This document shows positions 1 through 7,901 of a stretch of 64,000 nt of DNA, in pieces (position 1 is the first letter of the stretch; every line of letters begins with the position of its first letter). A program made the position numbers and the translations under genes. The notes under the pieces were generated by a model that was not told where the DNA came from, did not search any database, and worked only from the letters and a program-made list of their open reading frames with translations. The DNA lies in assembly GCA_051984675.1 (NCBI GenBank), contig JBPYFK010000020.1, positions 194,025 through 258,024 on the forward strand, given 5' to 3'. This stretch comes from JBPYFK01 sp051984675 (GTDB lineage Bacteria; Actinomycetota; Actinomycetes; Mycobacteriales; Pseudonocardiaceae).

Positions 1-1
1 C

Positions 2-61
2 GGCAACGGCCCGGACCGCACGGTGGACGTGACACTGGCCGGGCAGAAGGGGAGCAGCTGA
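2..61 (+). CDS. C-terminal end of a PepD/HtrA-type serine protease (partial)
   Basis: An open frame enters from the left edge and stops at TGA 59-61. The 19 visible residues (GNGPDRTVDVTLAGQKGSS) look like the last beta strand of a PDZ domain, as at the end of HtrA/DegP-like proteases. The downstream neighbours moaB2 and mscL are the same as those of pepD (Rv0983) in M. tuberculosis, so the assignment rests mainly on synteny. The catalytic domain lies outside the window. Confidence 0.55.
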   Translation, partial: GNGPDRTVDVTLAGQKGSS

Positions 62-332
62 CGCCGCCCGCGTTCAAGCCGCGCGACTGAGCACGGGAAC
101 ACCGGCCGGGCGAGGGACGCATGCTCAGCGGTCGATCGTGGTCGACCGGGATCGGTCGACCACGCCCTCGGCGGCATGGGTGGAAGCGGTCCGGCACGGC
201 AATGCCCCGGCCGGTCTGCTTCCACCGGCGGTACCCGCCGGTACCCGGCAGGTGCAAGATCACCTTCAGGCACAGGATCACAAGGTCGACCAGGAGGAGT
301 CCCGCAATGCCACAGGGACCAGGGGGTCCACC

Positions 333-938
333 ATGAGCGGTACCGGCACGGGCACCCGCGCCAAGATCGTCCGGTTAGTCAGCGAGAGCGACTCGGCGGG
401 TGCGAGCCCCCCACCCCTTCCCGCTACCGTGACCATCATGGAACGCAGTGCGCAGCGGCTGGGACGGGCCCTCGTGGTCATCGTGGACGACCGGATCGCC
501 CAAGGGGAGCAGGAAGACAGCATCGGTCCGCTCGTCACCGAGTTGCTGGAGGAAGCCGGGTTCATCGTCGATGGCACCGTCGCGGTGGCAGGGGAAACGG
601 TCGAGATCCGCAACGCCTTGAACACCGCCGTCATCGGCGGTGTCGACGTCGTCATCACCGTCGGCGGCACCGGCGTGTCGCCACGTGACATGACCCCGGA
701 CGCGACACATGGTGTGCTGGACCGGCCGGTACCGGGCATCGCGGAAGCACTGCGTGCTTCCGGGCTGGCCGCGGGGGCGATCGACGCGGGCGTGTCCCGG
801 GGTCTGGCCGGGGTGTCCGGCAGCACCCTCGTGGTCAACCTCGCGGGTTCGCGGGCCGCCGTCCGCGACGGCATGGCGACCTTGACGCCGCTGATCCCCC
901 ACGTGATCGAACAGCTCTCGGGTATGGAGACCGACTGA
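333..938 (+). CDS. moaB2: MogA/MoaB-family molybdopterin protein, MoaB2-like
   Basis: A 201-aa protein of the MoCF_biosynth fold, which adenylylates or binds molybdopterin during molybdenum cofactor synthesis. The core (from about residue 45) has the family signatures VDDRIAQGE, the MPT-binding loop TVGGTGVSPRD, and SRGLAGVSGSTLVVNLAGS. It is very close to mycobacterial MoaB2. ATG 333 is preferred because AGGGGG lies 6 nt upstream, which gives a roughly 35-residue N-terminal extension over the family core. ATG 438 would give the usual length (166 aa) but has no Shine-Dalgarno. A strong AGGAGG at 292-297 actually points to ATG 307 in another frame, a nine-codon ORF that ends in the ATGA overlapping this start. 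Confidence 0.9.
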   Translation: MSGTGTGTRAKIVRLVSESDSAGASPPPLPATVTIMERSAQRLGRALVVIVDDRIAQGEQEDSIGPLVTELLEEAGFIVDGTVAVAGETVEIRNALNTAVIGGVDVVITVGGTGVSPRDMTPDATHGVLDRPVPGIAEALRASGLAAGAIDAGVSRGLAGVSGSTLVVNLAGSRAAVRDGMATLTPLIPHVIEQLSGMETD

Positions 939-1075
939 ACGCCTGACGCGGGCAGCTGACGTACTGCCCCGGCTGGCTGATCCAGAAACCTCGAGTCCCC
1001 ATGGCAGTGGAGGCGCCACGCGAACGGCGCCGCCACTTTTTGTCGGCATCAGCGTCGCAACCCGCGACAGGCAGG

Positions 1076-1318
1076 TCAGGTCTGGTCGGTACCGCCCGGC
1101 TTGTGGTGCTCGCGTTTGAGTACGCGCTCGACCTTGCCACTGACGTTCTCGATGGTGTCGTGGTACTTGCCGTGCGTGGCCTTGTCCAGGCGCGTCTTGG
1201 CGGCATCCAAGCCCTTCGCGGCGCGCGGCCCGGCCTTCTCGGCAAGATCGTCGGCCCTGTCCTTCGCCTGGTGGGCGAGATCCCTGGCCTTGTCCATCAT
1301 CTTGGTTCGATCCAACAT
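1076..1318 (-). CDS. MT0933/Rv0909-like small antitoxin-family protein
   Basis: An 80-aa, highly charged helical protein starting MLDRTKMMDKARDLA. It has repeated Ala-Lys-Asp heptad-like spacing (AHQAKDRADDLAEKAG) and a basic tail. This pattern is typical of the actinobacterial MT0933_antitox family (Pfam PF14013). ATG 1318 is chosen because GGGAGG lies about 13 nt upstream; a longer GTG-type start at 1363 is possible. No adjacent toxin gene is visible, so a toxin-antitoxin role is only a family label. Such proteins also resemble CsbD-like stress proteins. Confidence 0.75.
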   Translation of the reverse strand: MLDRTKMMDKARDLAHQAKDRADDLAEKAGPRAAKGLDAAKTRLDKATHGKYHDTIENVSGKVERVLKREHHKPGGTDQT

Positions 1319-1510
1319 CGTTGTCTCGCCGCCTCCCGTCTCCTTCGGCGTCAACCCGAGCACACCCGCAGTCCTGACCTACTCGAAGGACCTCATCCGA
1401 GGACGCTCATGATCCCACCATCGGCACCCGAAGTGGAGGCGACCGCCCGTTCCGCCGCCCTGGCACCTCGTCTTTCACCAATATGGGTGAACGTGCCGGT
1501 ATGGGGGACC

Positions 1511-1726
1511 ATGGTGTTCGTGACCGACCAACAGCCGCCCGGCCAGTCACCAAGACCCCGGGACACCGCACGCGAACGCAAGCAGCGGCTCGCCGACATC
1601 TTCGGTGAAGTGCTGCCGGAAACGACTTCCGACGAGCGCACACCCTCGGACAGCCGAAGCGCCGCGGGCGACGACGCCGCCCGGATGCGGTGGTACCGGG
1701 AGAACCGGCCACCACACCACGAGTAA
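1511..1726 (+). CDS. Conserved small hydrophilic actinobacterial protein
   Basis: A 71-aa protein with no known function. The segment RERKQRLADIFGEVLPETTSDE and the C-terminal ending WYRENRPPHHE resemble a small conserved protein that commonly sits beside mscL in actinobacteria; this is from memory of the family, not a search. ATG 1511 is preceded by GGGGGA. It has no signal peptide, membrane segment or cysteine. It is convergent with mscL. Confidence 0.75.
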   Translation: MVFVTDQQPPGQSPRPRDTARERKQRLADIFGEVLPETTSDERTPSDSRSAAGDDAARMRWYRENRPPHHE

Positions 1727-1773
1727 CCCGCCAGCCGGTCGGCCGTGTTGCGGGACTACTGCCCTGGGCCGGG

Positions 1774-2412
1774 TTAGGTGGACGCGGTCCCGTTCGACCC
1801 GGACGTGGAACTCGTTGCCTTGGTCGACTCCGTTGCCTTTGATTCGCTCGTTGCCTTTGTTTCGCTCGTTGCCTTCGCCGCCTGGTTCGAGGCCTTGGCC
1901 TGGTTCGAGGCCTTGGCCTGGTTCGCTGCCTGGTTCGAGGCCTTGGCCTGGTTCGACGCCTCGGTCGTGGAGCTTGCCGTGCTCGCCGAGGCCGATACGG
2001 CCGACGCGAGACCTTCGATCTTGGGCAGACCTTGCTCGCTGCGCAGCAGATCACGGATTTCGAGGAGCAGCTCCGCCTCGGTCGGGTCGGACTCCTCCTC
2101 CCCCGTCTTGCGGCGCTCCTGGAGCTTCTTCATCGGCGCGACGAACAGGAAGTACACCACCGCCGCGGTAATGAAGAACGTGATCACGGCGTTGATCGCG
2201 GTCGCGAAGTTGAGGTAGGTGTCCGGGTTGCTGGGGTTGAGCCGGAACCCGAACCCTTGGACGCTGGCGCCGCCGGCTAAGGCGATGACCGGCTTGATGA
2301 TGCTGCTGGTGAACGCGGTGACCACCGCCGTGAACGCAGTGCCGATCACCACCGCGACCGCCAGGTTGACCACGTTGCCCCGCATCAAGAAGTTCTTGAA
2401 GCCCTTGAGCAC
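1774..2412 (-). CDS. mscL: Large-conductance mechanosensitive channel MscL with long repeat tail
   Basis: A 212-aa membrane channel that opens at high membrane tension to release solutes on hypo-osmotic shock. The N-terminal helix and TM1 (LKGFKNFLMRGNVVNLAVAV) and TM2 (residues about 75-97) followed by MKKLQERR are canonical. The GTG start at 2412 has AAGGAG about 7 nt upstream. The family is normally 130-155 aa. Here about 60 extra residues form a Ser/Thr/Asn/Gln/Ala/Lys repeat tail (AKASNQA units, then TKATSES-like units), encoded by 18-bp direct repeats. It lies in the Mtb-like moaB2-mscL arrangement. Confidence 0.95.
   Translation of the reverse strand: MLKGFKNFLMRGNVVNLAVAVVIGTAFTAVVTAFTSSIIKPVIALAGGASVQGFGFRLNPSNPDTYLNFATAINAVITFFITAAVVYFLFVAPMKKLQERRKTGEEESDPTEAELLLEIRDLLRSEQGLPKIEGLASAVSASASTASSTTEASNQAKASNQAANQAKASNQAKASNQAAKATSETKATSESKATESTKATSSTSGSNGTAST
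1834..1957 (-). repeat. 18-bp direct repeats encoding the MscL tail
   Basis: The 18-mer GCCTGGTTCGAGGCCTTG occurs at 1880-1897, 1898-1915 and 1928-1945, with 12-nt partial copies (GCCTGGTTCGCT, GCCTGGTTCGAC) at 1916-1927 and 1946-1957. A related unit (TTCGCTCGTTGCCTTTG) is repeated upstream at about 1837-1875. All units are in frame with mscL and encode the A-K-A-S-N-Q pattern. Confidence 0.85.
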
Positions 2413-2509
2413 CGCATGCTCCTTCCTTCTTTCATCCACCGTGTTGCCACAGGCACGCCCGCTCTTCGTACCGGGCCGAGAGGCCACAGGTGCTAAGGCC
2501 CTGCGCTGC

Positions 2510-3286
2510 TCAGCGCAGCGTAACGGCCACCGACTGCGATAAGGCAGCGGATGCGACTGGCGCTGCCTGCCGCTCCGGCAGCGAGACCACCACGAGCCTG
2601 CCCTGGCTGCGCGTCCCCTCGGGAGGCCGAACCGCGATCACCGTGGCCCGTTCGGCGAGCACCTGAGCAGTGTCCGCACTCCCCGGCCCTGTATTCCCTG
2701 CGATGACGTCCACTCGCTGTCCTGGGTACAACAATTCCGCAACACCTGAATCAGCCAATCTGATCGGCACCGCGACCTGCGGTGTCTTTCCCGGTTGGCC
2801 GCTTTCCGGCGGTCCGCCCCAGGCCAGACCGTTTCCCGACAGCGCTGAGTCGACCAGCCGCACGTCGGTGAGTGTCTCGCCCCTGCGCGCGGCTCCACTG
2901 AGCACGTGGCCGACGGCTTGCGCCGGGGCATGGAGGGCCTGCCCCGGGACGATCTGGGCTGGGACCGTGCGCACGACGACGTCGTTGCGCGCCACCACGA
3001 TTCCCGGCGCCAGATCTCGGGCGGCCACCACAACCGTGGCGAGCACCGGAGCGGGCGGCCTGTGCTGGGGCAGCAGCGCCAGCACCGCGGCGAGCACCGC
3101 CAAGACGGCAGCGACAGCCCGCCGCAGGACGAGTATTCGGAATCCCTTGCTGCCGATCAGCAATTGCATGCGGTCTCGCATGGTGGGGCCAAGTCTCGCG
3201 GTGAATCGCGCGGACCCGGTGGACCGCGTGGACCCAGTAGACCGGGTGGCGGACGTCGTCAATTTCGTCGAGCGCGTCGATTTCAT
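2510..3286 (-). CDS. SAF-domain (CpaB/RcpC-like) membrane-anchored protein
   Basis: A 258-aa protein with a basic Thr/Ser/Arg N-terminus containing TRSTG repeats. One membrane segment follows (about residues 53-70, AVAAVLAVLAAVLALLP). A SAF domain then starts near residue 80: VVVAARDLAPGIVVARNDV is the typical opening strand pair, and LLYPGQRVDVIAG lies further on. SAF domains occur in CpaB pilus assembly and FlgA proteins. This gene stands alone next to the FmdB/Ruc gene rather than in a pilus cluster, so its partner is unknown. GGGAGA precedes ATG 3286. Confidence 0.8.
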   Translation of the reverse strand: MKSTRSTKLTTSATRSTGSTRSTGSARFTARLGPTMRDRMQLLIGSKGFRILVLRRAVAAVLAVLAAVLALLPQHRPPAPVLATVVVAARDLAPGIVVARNDVVVRTVPAQIVPGQALHAPAQAVGHVLSGAARRGETLTDVRLVDSALSGNGLAWGGPPESGQPGKTPQVAVPIRLADSGVAELLYPGQRVDVIAGNTGPGSADTAQVLAERATVIAVRPPEGTRSQGRLVVVSLPERQAAPVASAALSQSVAVTLR

Positions 3287-3562
3287 CGGTTTCTCCCGTG
3301 CTGACCAATCGCCATTTTTCGAAGCGATCCAGCTCCTCCACGAAGAAACCTACCAGCACAAACAACGCCGCCACCGCACAAATTCGAAATCTGTGGACAA
3401 CCGGCATCCTTGTGGATAACCGATTTGAAGAAAGCGGCCCCACTTTTTCAGAGAATTCCGATCCGCGTTTTGATTCAGTCCTTTCGGGTGGTTTCGGAAT
3501 CGCGACGCGGAATGACCCCGCCGCTTGTCACCAGCGCAAAGGTGAGCCCCGCTCACCAACAC

Positions 3563-3593
3563 GAAAAGCCGGGTCCCGTGCACGGGGACCCGG
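3563..3593 (-). terminator. Rho-independent terminator of the Ruc-like gene
   Basis: Read on the minus strand, a GC-rich hairpin with arms CCGGGTCCCCGTG and CACGGGACCCGG (3569-3593) is followed by CTTTTCG. It lies just past the 3' end of the zinc-ribbon gene. Confidence 0.7.
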
Positions 3594-3625
3594 CGAGGGG
3601 AACGGTCCGCGCGTTCCCGGGTGGC

Positions 3626-3991
3626 TCAGGAAGCGGTAGCCGCGGGCGCGCTGGAACTCGAACTGGAGCTGGAACCTGACGACGAGCTTGACTCGCTCGA
3701 AGAGGTGCCGCTCGATTCGGAGGACTTGCCGGAGCTACCAGAACCGTTGGAACTGGAATTCGACGTCGAGCCGGAGCCGGAGCCGGAACCCGAGCCCGAG
3801 CCCGAACCGGAACCCGAGCGGCTGTCGGTCCGGTAGAAACCGCTGCCCTTGAAGACGATCCCCACCGCGGAGAACAGCTTGCGCACACGCCCAGTGCACT
3901 CCGGGCAGTCGGTCAGGGGGTCATCACTGAACGACTGCACCGCCTCGAAGCGGTGGTCACATTCGGTGCAGGCGTACTGGTATGTGGGCAC
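3626..3991 (-). CDS. FmdB-family zinc ribbon protein, Ruc (Rv0991c)-like chaperone
   Basis: A 121-aa protein. Residues 1-45 form an FmdB-type zinc ribbon with CxxC pairs at C8/C11 and C29/C32 (MPTYQYACTECDHRFE, CPECTG), which would bind one zinc. The remaining ~65 residues are a disordered Gly/Ser tail (SGSGSG runs). M. tuberculosis Rv0991c has the same architecture and neighbours (Rv0990c-Rv0993) and has been described as a redox-regulated chaperone, Ruc. A similar role, in which oxidation of the cysteines activates the disordered chaperone tail, is inferred from homology. A CIRCE-like operator at 4026-4052 lies 35 nt upstream, consistent with HrcA/heat-shock control. Confidence 0.9.
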   Translation of the reverse strand: MPTYQYACTECDHRFEAVQSFSDDPLTDCPECTGRVRKLFSAVGIVFKGSGFYRTDSRSGSGSGSGSGSGSGSGSTSNSSSNGSGSSGKSSESSGTSSSESSSSSGSSSSSSSSAPAATAS

Positions 3992-4025
3992 GTCCCTAAC
4001 CTCCGGGGATCACCTTGGCACAAAG

Positions 4026-4052
4026 CTGGCACTCTGGCAGACAGAGTGCCAA
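4026..4052 (-). promoter_or_regulatory. CIRCE-like HrcA operator upstream of the Ruc-like gene
   Basis: The left arm CTGGCACTC (4026-4034), a 9-nt spacer and the right arm GAGTGCCAA (4044-4052) give the classic 9-N9-9 CIRCE layout. Eight of nine arm positions pair. The core GCACTC-N9-GAGTGC is exactly the HrcA consensus core. It lies 35 nt upstream of the minus-strand gene starting at 3991. Confidence 0.85.
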
Positions 4053-4141
4053 CACGATGATGCGCCACAACCGGTACCCAGCGCAATTATCCCTTCGTCA
4101 CACCCGATCGTGGGACATAACGCTGGGTGGCCTGGCGCGGG

Positions 4142-4726
4142 TCACGCCGGAAGGGGCACGAGACCCCGCCCGGGCGTGAGGACCGCCCCCACTCGGATGT
4201 CGTGCTCCTCGGACGGCAGCTCGGCCACGAACTCGCCGTCCCGGACCACCCCAACGAGCCGCGCACCCGCCGAAACCATCGGTAGCGACCGGTCGTAGTG
4301 CCCACCACCACGGCCCAACCGGACACCCCGGTGGTCGATCGCGAGCGCCGGTACGAAGACCAGACGTGCTTGCCCGATGGCTTCCGGCCCCAACCGAGGT
4401 CCGGTTGGTTCGAGCAGCCCGAACACGGCCGGGCTCAGCGACTCCCGCCCGGTGTACTCGGCCCAGTCCAGCGGCTGCTCCCCGACCACCACCGGCAACA
4501 GCACTCGCCAGCCCAGCCCGCGCAGACCCTCCAGCAGCTCCAACGACCCCGGCTCCGGGCCCACCGGGACATAGGCGCACGCGGTACCCGGACCTTCCCC
4601 GGTCAGCGCCGCCACCGCCGCTTCGGCCAGCTGGCGCCCCTCGTCCGCCCGCACGGATTCCGGCAGCTCCCGGCGCGCGGCCAGCAGTTCGCGCCGCAGC
4701 GCTTTCTTGCCCGCCGGCTGACCCAT
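4142..4726 (-). CDS. 5-formyltetrahydrofolate cyclo-ligase
   Basis: A 194-aa enzyme of the 5-FTHF cyclo-ligase family (ATP-dependent conversion of 5-formyl-THF to 5,10-methenyl-THF). It shows the N-terminal KKALRRELLAARRELP helix (R/K-rich ATP/folate site) and the signature LGRGGGHYDRSLP, where many homologues have GRGGGYYDR. ATG 4726 matches family length. A GTG at 4762 in frame would add 12 residues but reaches into the galU promoter region. Gene order (Ruc-like, this gene, divergent galU) matches Rv0991c-Rv0993. Confidence 0.93.
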   Translation of the reverse strand: MGQPAGKKALRRELLAARRELPESVRADEGRQLAEAAVAALTGEGPGTACAYVPVGPEPGSLELLEGLRGLGWRVLLPVVVGEQPLDWAEYTGRESLSPAVFGLLEPTGPRLGPEAIGQARLVFVPALAIDHRGVRLGRGGGHYDRSLPMVSAGARLVGVVRDGEFVAELPSEEHDIRVGAVLTPGRGLVPLPA

Positions 4727-4800
4727 GGGCACCTGCTCAGACTCTCGGTCGGAAAGCGTCACGAAGCCGAAGGGTAGCGAGCCCGGCTACGCTCCCGAAC

Positions 4801-5700
4801 ATGAGCAGCGCGACGAGGACGCAAGCGTTCACCACGGCCATCGTGCCCGCCGCCGGCCTTGGTACCCGATTCCTACCGACGACGAAAACCGTGCCCAAGG
4901 AACTGCTGCCCGTGATCGACACCCCGGGGATCGAACTGGTCGCCGCCGAGGCAGCCGAAGCCGGTGCACGCCGGCTCGTGATCGTCACCTCACCGGACAA
5001 GCGCGCCGTCACCGACTACTTCCAGTACCAGCCAGACCTGGAGAAGACCCTCGAATCGCGCGGCAAGCACGACCTGGTCGACAAGGTGCGCCGGGGCCCC
5101 TCACTGATCAACGCGGAAACCGCCCTGCAGGAGCAGGCGCTCGGGCTCGGGCACGCGGTCGGCTGCGCCGAGCCGAACCTGGACGACGGGGACGACGCGG
5201 TGGCGGTCCTGCTGCCCGACGACCTCGTGCTCCCGACCGGCGTGCTGGGGCGCATGGCCGAGGTGCGCGCCCGCTACAGCGGAAGCGTGCTGTGCGCGTT
5301 CGACGTGCCGCCGGAGCAGGTCTCCTCGTACGGGGTGTTCGAAGTCAGCGACACCGGCGAGGAGGACGTCAAGAAGGTTCACGGCATGGTCGAGAAACCC
5401 GCGCCGGAGGACGCCCCGTCGAGCTTCGCCGCCGCTGGGCGGTACCTCCTGGACCGTGCGGTCTTCGACGCGCTGAAGCGGATCACACCCGGTGCCGGCG
5501 GCGAACTCCAACTCACCGATGCCGTAGCGTTGTTGATCTCCGAAGGCCATCCGGTCCATGTCGTGGTCCACCGAGGTGAGCGACACGACCTCGGAAATCC
5601 TGGTGGTTTCCTGCGGGCCGCGGTGGACTTCGCGCTCAAAGACCCGGAATATGGTCCCGCTCTACGCGAGTGGCTCGACGTGCGGCTGAGGCAGGGTTGA
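4801..5700 (+). CDS. galU: UTP-glucose-1-phosphate uridylyltransferase
   Basis: A 299-aa nucleotidyltransferase making UDP-glucose for cell-wall polysaccharides and glycolipids. The nucleotide-binding loop AAGLGTRFLP with TVPKELLPV, the catalytic VLLPDDLVL segment and MVEKP are all present, and length is normal. ATG 4801 follows a short intergenic region divergent from the cyclo-ligase gene. Confidence 0.97.
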   Translation: MSSATRTQAFTTAIVPAAGLGTRFLPTTKTVPKELLPVIDTPGIELVAAEAAEAGARRLVIVTSPDKRAVTDYFQYQPDLEKTLESRGKHDLVDKVRRGPSLINAETALQEQALGLGHAVGCAEPNLDDGDDAVAVLLPDDLVLPTGVLGRMAEVRARYSGSVLCAFDVPPEQVSSYGVFEVSDTGEEDVKKVHGMVEKPAPEDAPSSFAAAGRYLLDRAVFDALKRITPGAGGELQLTDAVALLISEGHPVHVVVHRGERHDLGNPGGFLRAAVDFALKDPEYGPALREWLDVRLRQG

Positions 5701-5761
5701 AGCTCCGGCGGGGACTCGCGAGCAGGCTTCCGGCGCAACCGCCCCTGGAGAGGTCACAACG

Positions 5762-6985
5762 ATGAGGTCAGTAGACGAGCAGCTCGCGCGGGTTCTCGCT
5801 GCCGCGGTGCGCCCCTCCCCGGTACGGGTGGCGATCTCCGAGGCGCAAGGGCTGTTGTGCGCGGAGGAGGTCGTCGCCGAGCGGGCCTTGCCGGGCTTCG
5901 ACCAGGCCGCGGTGGACGGCTACGCGGTGCGCAGCGTCGACGTGCAGCAGGCCGCGGACGGCTCGGTGGTGCTCCCGGTGGTCGGTGAGATCCCGGCGGG
6001 TTCCCGCCAGCCACGGCGGCTGCAACCTGGCCAGGCGGTGCGGGTCGCCACCGGCGCGCCGCTGCCGACGCTGGCCGACGCGGTCGTGCCGCTGGACTAC
6101 ACCGACGAGCACCCGGCGAAGGTCACCGTGCGCCAGCCGGTGCCCTCCGCGGCGTTCGTCCGCCGCACCGGCGAGGACGTGCAGACCGGCGACGTCGCCG
6201 TACGGCGGGGCTCACCGATCGGGCCGGCGCAGGTGGGGCTGCTCGCGGGAGTGGGGCGCAGCAAGGTGCTCGTGCACCCGCGCCCCCGCGTGTCGGTGAT
6301 CTCGTTGGGCGAGGAGCTGGTCGACGTCGACCGGACGCCCGGCCAGGGCCAGGTCTACGACGTCAACTCCTACGCGCTGGCGGCGGCCGCACGGGACGCC
6401 GGCGCGGAGGTCACCCGGGTGGGCATCGTCAGCAGCGACCCCCGCCGGCTGCGCGAGGTCGTCGAGGGACGCCTGCTGCTGTCCGAGATCGTGATCATCG
6501 CGGGCGGGGTCGGCGGTTCGTCCGGTGCGGACGTGCTGGCGACGCTGTCCGAACTCGGCCAGCTCGATGTGACCAGGGTGGCGATGCACCCGGGGTCGGT
6601 GCAGGGGTTCGGGCGACTTGGCCCCGACTCCGTGCCGACCTTCCTGCTGCCGAGCAACGCCGTCAGCGCGCTGGTCGGGTTCGAGGTGCTGGTGCGACCG
6701 CTGATCCGCACGTCCCTGGGCAAGGCCAACCCCTACCGGCGTGTCGTCTCAGCGAGCCTGCTCTCGCCGGTGACATCGACGAAGGGTCGGCGCGGATTCC
6801 TGCGCGGCCAGCTGCTGCGCGACCCGGACAACGGCGCCTACCTGGTGCAACCGCTGGGCACCTCGGGTCGGCACCTGCTGGCCTCGCTGGCCGAGGCGAA
6901 CTGCCTGGCCGTCATTCCCGAAGAGGTCGCCGAGGTCTCGGCTGGTGAGGACATCGACGTCAGCTTCCTGTCCCAGCGCAACTGA
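5762..6985 (+). CDS. MoeA/gephyrin-like protein (Glp-type) with degenerate active site
   Basis: A 407-aa protein with the full MoeA domain order. GFDQAAVDGYAVR near residue 43 is conserved. Two hallmark catalytic segments are altered. The usual LPGNPVSA is LPSNAVSA, and the KPGKP-type loop reads MHPGSVQGFG. The GTGDEL motif is SLGEEL. This suggests weak or lost molybdotransferase activity. In Corynebacterium a gephyrin-like MoeA paralogue, Glp, acts in cell division with the membrane receptor GlpR. The same pair is present here (GlpR-like gene at 7902), separated by a rimJ-like gene as in Mtb Rv0994-Rv0996. ATG 5762 follows GGAGAGGTCACAACG. Confidence 0.9.
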   Translation: MRSVDEQLARVLAAAVRPSPVRVAISEAQGLLCAEEVVAERALPGFDQAAVDGYAVRSVDVQQAADGSVVLPVVGEIPAGSRQPRRLQPGQAVRVATGAPLPTLADAVVPLDYTDEHPAKVTVRQPVPSAAFVRRTGEDVQTGDVAVRRGSPIGPAQVGLLAGVGRSKVLVHPRPRVSVISLGEELVDVDRTPGQGQVYDVNSYALAAAARDAGAEVTRVGIVSSDPRRLREVVEGRLLLSEIVIIAGGVGGSSGADVLATLSELGQLDVTRVAMHPGSVQGFGRLGPDSVPTFLLPSNAVSALVGFEVLVRPLIRTSLGKANPYRRVVSASLLSPVTSTKGRRGFLRGQLLRDPDNGAYLVQPLGTSGRHLLASLAEANCLAVIPEEVAEVSAGEDIDVSFLSQRN

Positions 6986-7073
6986 CGGCACCTCATCGGA
7001 CGAGGGCAACACAAGAGGCTGAACAACGGGCACCGCACACGTGGGCGCTCGAAGGGTTGGGCGACAGACGCGA

Positions 7074-7754
7074 ATGGACGAGCGACCACTGGGGACGGGT
7101 GAATTCGCCCATGACGCGTTCGGGCGGCACCCGGGGTGGCCGGCGAAACTGGGGCCGCTGACAGTCCAGGCCGGAACGGTGGTGCTCCGGCCGCCCAGAC
7201 TGCGGGACGCCACGGCCTGGAGCCGCGCCCGGCTGCGGGACCGTGAGTACCTGCAGCGCTGGGAACCGACCTCGGTCGGTGACTGGGAAGAACGCAACTC
7301 GGTGCTGATGTGGCCCGGGCAGTGGAGCGCGCTGCGCGGCCTCGGACGGCGCGGGCAGGCGTTGCCGTTCGCCATCACCGTGAACGGCGTGTTCGCCGGT
7401 CAGATCACCGTCGGCAACATCGTGCGCGGCGCCCTCCGCTCGGCGTGGGTGGGCTACTGGGTGGCGTCCCGTTCCGCAGGCGGGGGCGTCGCCACTGCCG
7501 CGGTCGCGCTCACCATCGATCACGCCTTCGGCCCTGCGGGCCTGCACCGGTTGGAGGCCACCGTGCGCCCGGAGAACACCGCGAGCGTGCGGGTCCTGGA
7601 GAAATCAGGGTTCCGGCGGGAAGGACTGTTCGAGCGGTATCTGGACGTCGCGGGCGCGTGGCGCGATCACTACGTGTACGCGGTCACCACCGAGGACGTT
7701 CCCGGCAGCGCGGTCGAAGCGCTGGTGCGTTCCGGGCGGGCGAGCCGAGCCTGA
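7074..7754 (+). CDS. rimJ: RimJ-type GNAT N-acetyltransferase
   Basis: A 226-aa GNAT-fold acetyltransferase. After a ~30-residue N-terminal extension it has VVLRPPRLRDATAWSRARL, then the acetyl-CoA region VGYWVASRSAGGGVATAAV (a variant of the Q/RxxGxG/A loop), LHRLEATVRPENTASVRVLEKSGF and the REGLFERYLDV ending typical of RimJ/RimL. The start is uncertain: GTG 7041 is also in frame, and neither has a good Shine-Dalgarno. Substrate (ribosomal protein or other) is not determined. Position matches Mtb Rv0995. Confidence 0.9.
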   Translation: MDERPLGTGEFAHDAFGRHPGWPAKLGPLTVQAGTVVLRPPRLRDATAWSRARLRDREYLQRWEPTSVGDWEERNSVLMWPGQWSALRGLGRRGQALPFAITVNGVFAGQITVGNIVRGALRSAWVGYWVASRSAGGGVATAAVALTIDHAFGPAGLHRLEATVRPENTASVRVLEKSGFRREGLFERYLDVAGAWRDHYVYAVTTEDVPGSAVEALVRSGRASRA

Positions 7755-7901
7755 AGCCACGCTCGACGAGACATCACATCCGTATCTCGGAAGTGCGAAT
7801 TGCGCAGCACTTCGGCGTGCCTGCGAGACGGGTGTGACAATTGTGACTAGCGTGCCGACCGCAGATGTGTGCTGCCGGTGGCCAGGGGGAGGTGGCGAGG
7901 C

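Noticed and set aside
176..1049. Overlapping open frames on both strands across moaB2
   Set aside because: They are out-of-frame shadows; only the 333-938 frame shows the conserved MoaB motifs.
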